From contig JAOMCN010000012.1 in assembly GCA_028345065.1 (NCBI GenBank), forward strand, positions 1 to 46,330: DNA of 46,330 nucleotides, read 5' to 3'. A program made the translations under genes and the position numbers. This DNA comes from Rhodospirillales bacterium (lineage in GTDB: Bacteria > Pseudomonadota > Alphaproteobacteria > Rhodospirillales > UBA2165). Shown here one piece after another: positions 45,551 to 46,330 of the stretch (the first letter of the stretch is position 1; each line of letters begins with the position of its first letter). The notes beneath the pieces were generated by a model that worked only from the letters and a program-made list of their open reading frames with translations, was not told the origin of the DNA and did no database searches.

Positions 45551-46330
45551 CTAACCAGCTTGGTAAATTTTCTGAGGCAGCTTGTGAATACTTTCGCCTG
45601 GGCCGTTTCCACCAATAATGTAGTTGTCGCAAATCCAAGAAAAAATATTACTCGTCATATGGCCAGGATGACATACCATATTCATACCCTTTTCGATGGT
45701 CATAGGCTCGTCGTGGCGGACGAGTGGGCGTTCCACAAGATCATAGCCTTGGCCATGACAATAAAGGCGAGTTTCCTCCTCACGGCCATTGTCGCGCATG
45801 AATTGATTGAACGTATCCCAGACCTCCGGACAAGCTGCGCCTGGCTTAAGTAAATCTAGGGTTAATCGCTGCGCTTCCAACGTGAATTCCAATTCCAATT
45901 CCAATTCCCGTACCGCACCCTTCGGTGCTTCACCAACAACAATCGTTCTCCCAACCTCGGTGAAAAAACCTCCAGCCCCGTTATTTTCCACCAACATATT
46001 GAATATGTCACCTTCCCTAATCTCTCTATTCTGATTATGGCGGGGTCCAATAGCAGCGGGTTCGCCATATGTGTAGGATTGACAAAGATAAATTCCCTGC
46101 TCACTACCCAACTTGTGCCCTTCATACTGTGCCACCGCGGCCACATCTGAATCTTTCATCCCCGGTTCTATTTCATTTATCACTGCTTGCATGGAGGCAT
46201 CCTGTTGAGCAGCTGTTTCTCTTATAAATTCGATTTCCTCTTCACTTTTAATGACCTTAATGCGGTCAATTGCGTCAGAAAACTCGACGTACGTGGCGTT
46301 TGGAAACTGTTCCCTCACATAATCTACCAT
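45551..46330 (-). CDS. M24-fold (pita-bread) protein, ligand-poor; 5' end outside window
   Basis: The C-terminal 259 residues of an M24 peptidase-fold protein. The linker VIKSEEEIEFIRETAAQQDASMQAV, GVGRT-like EVGRTIVVG and the CHGQGYDL segment are family-typical. The creatinase/Xaa-Pro N-terminal domain should precede the Met at the window edge, so the gene is probably cut. Canonical ligands Asp, Asp, His, Glu, Glu correspond here to Val114 (or Glu115), Glu125, His192, His221 and Cys234, so only His192 is kept. A metal-free creatinase-like or other non-peptidase role is more likely than aminopeptidase activity. The HD-domain gene follows on the same strand 177 nt downstream. Confidence 0.8.
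   Translation of the reverse strand: MVDYVREQFPNATYVEFSDAIDRIKVIKSEEEIEFIRETAAQQDASMQAVINEIEPGMKDSDVAAVAQYEGHKLGSEQGIYLCQSYTYGEPAAIGPRHNQNREIREGDIFNMLVENNGAGGFFTEVGRTIVVGEAPKGAVRELELELEFTLEAQRLTLDLLKPGAACPEVWDTFNQFMRDNGREEETRLYCHGQGYDLVERPLVRHDEPMTIEKGMNMVCHPGHMTSNIFSWICDNYIIGGNGPGESIHKLPQKIYQAG

Noticed and set aside
45886-45908. Short AATTCC tandem repeat
   Set aside because: It encodes an LELELE stretch within the M24-fold gene and is a minor low-complexity run, not a separate element.
45551-46330. M24-fold protein as the DMSP lyase DddP, given acuI/prpE in the window
   Set aside because: DddP keeps acidic and histidine iron ligands, most of which are absent here, and the genes are about 20 kb apart.

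Overview
This 46.3-kb window looks like the chromosome of a free-living, aerobic, Gram-negative alphaproteobacterium, perhaps a Rhodospirillales-like or marine lineage; this is an inference. It rests on the psd-pssA pair, the guaB-rsmB-GNAT-guaA block, an Atm1-type exporter, c-type cytochromes, a heptosyltransferase/LPS-type operon and many small-molecule catabolic genes. Coding density is high and base composition is moderate. I saw no insertion sequence, phage or CRISPR array. TGA serves as a normal stop in several genes (for example rsmB and the parvulin), so the genetic code appears standard.

Layout. 0-2.4 kb: a cytochrome c'/c556, a diheme cytochrome c and a polytopic membrane protein. 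2.5-5.2 kb: a membrane-anchored LysM protein, then psd and pssA (phosphatidylethanolamine synthesis). 5.2-6.3 kb: an ACMSD-type amidohydrolase on the minus strand. 6.5 kb: tRNA-Gln(CTG). 7-13 kb: rlmE, guaB, an rsmB-like gene, a GNAT acetyltransferase and guaA (RNA methylation and GMP synthesis). 13-14.3 kb: an A+T-rich patch with a PhyH-family oxygenase. 14.3-20.4 kb: a YkgJ cysteine-cluster protein, an HSL esterase, a parvulin, an Atm1-like ABC exporter, a Sel1-repeat protein and a small lipoprotein.

20.5-25.3 kb is a minus-strand run read as deiodinase-like protein > pyrC > prpE > acuI. The deiodinase-like gene is the most striking feature. Its frame is interrupted by one TGA exactly where family members carry the catalytic selenocysteine (GSYT-U-PPF), and a hairpin lies just downstream. 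I annotate it as one selenoprotein gene. prpE and acuI together suggest acrylate/3-hydroxypropionate-to-propionyl-CoA metabolism.

25.4-32.0 kb is a six-gene minus-strand glycan operon (five glycosyltransferases plus an asparagine-synthase-like amidotransferase) with 1-4-nt overlaps. 32.1-33.7 kb holds ygfZ and a methyltransferase, facing a TauE/SafE transporter. 34.6-46.3 kb is a catabolic region: VOC dioxygenase-like protein, alpha/beta hydrolase, MFS, TIM-barrel isomerase, MhpA-like FAD hydroxylase, FAH-family hydrolase, MFS, GMC oxidoreductase, an HD-domain protein with a possible diiron site, and a window-truncated M24-fold protein that lacks most canonical metal ligands. The first part could supply the enzyme classes of a meta-cleavage pathway. 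The last two genes are the least understood.
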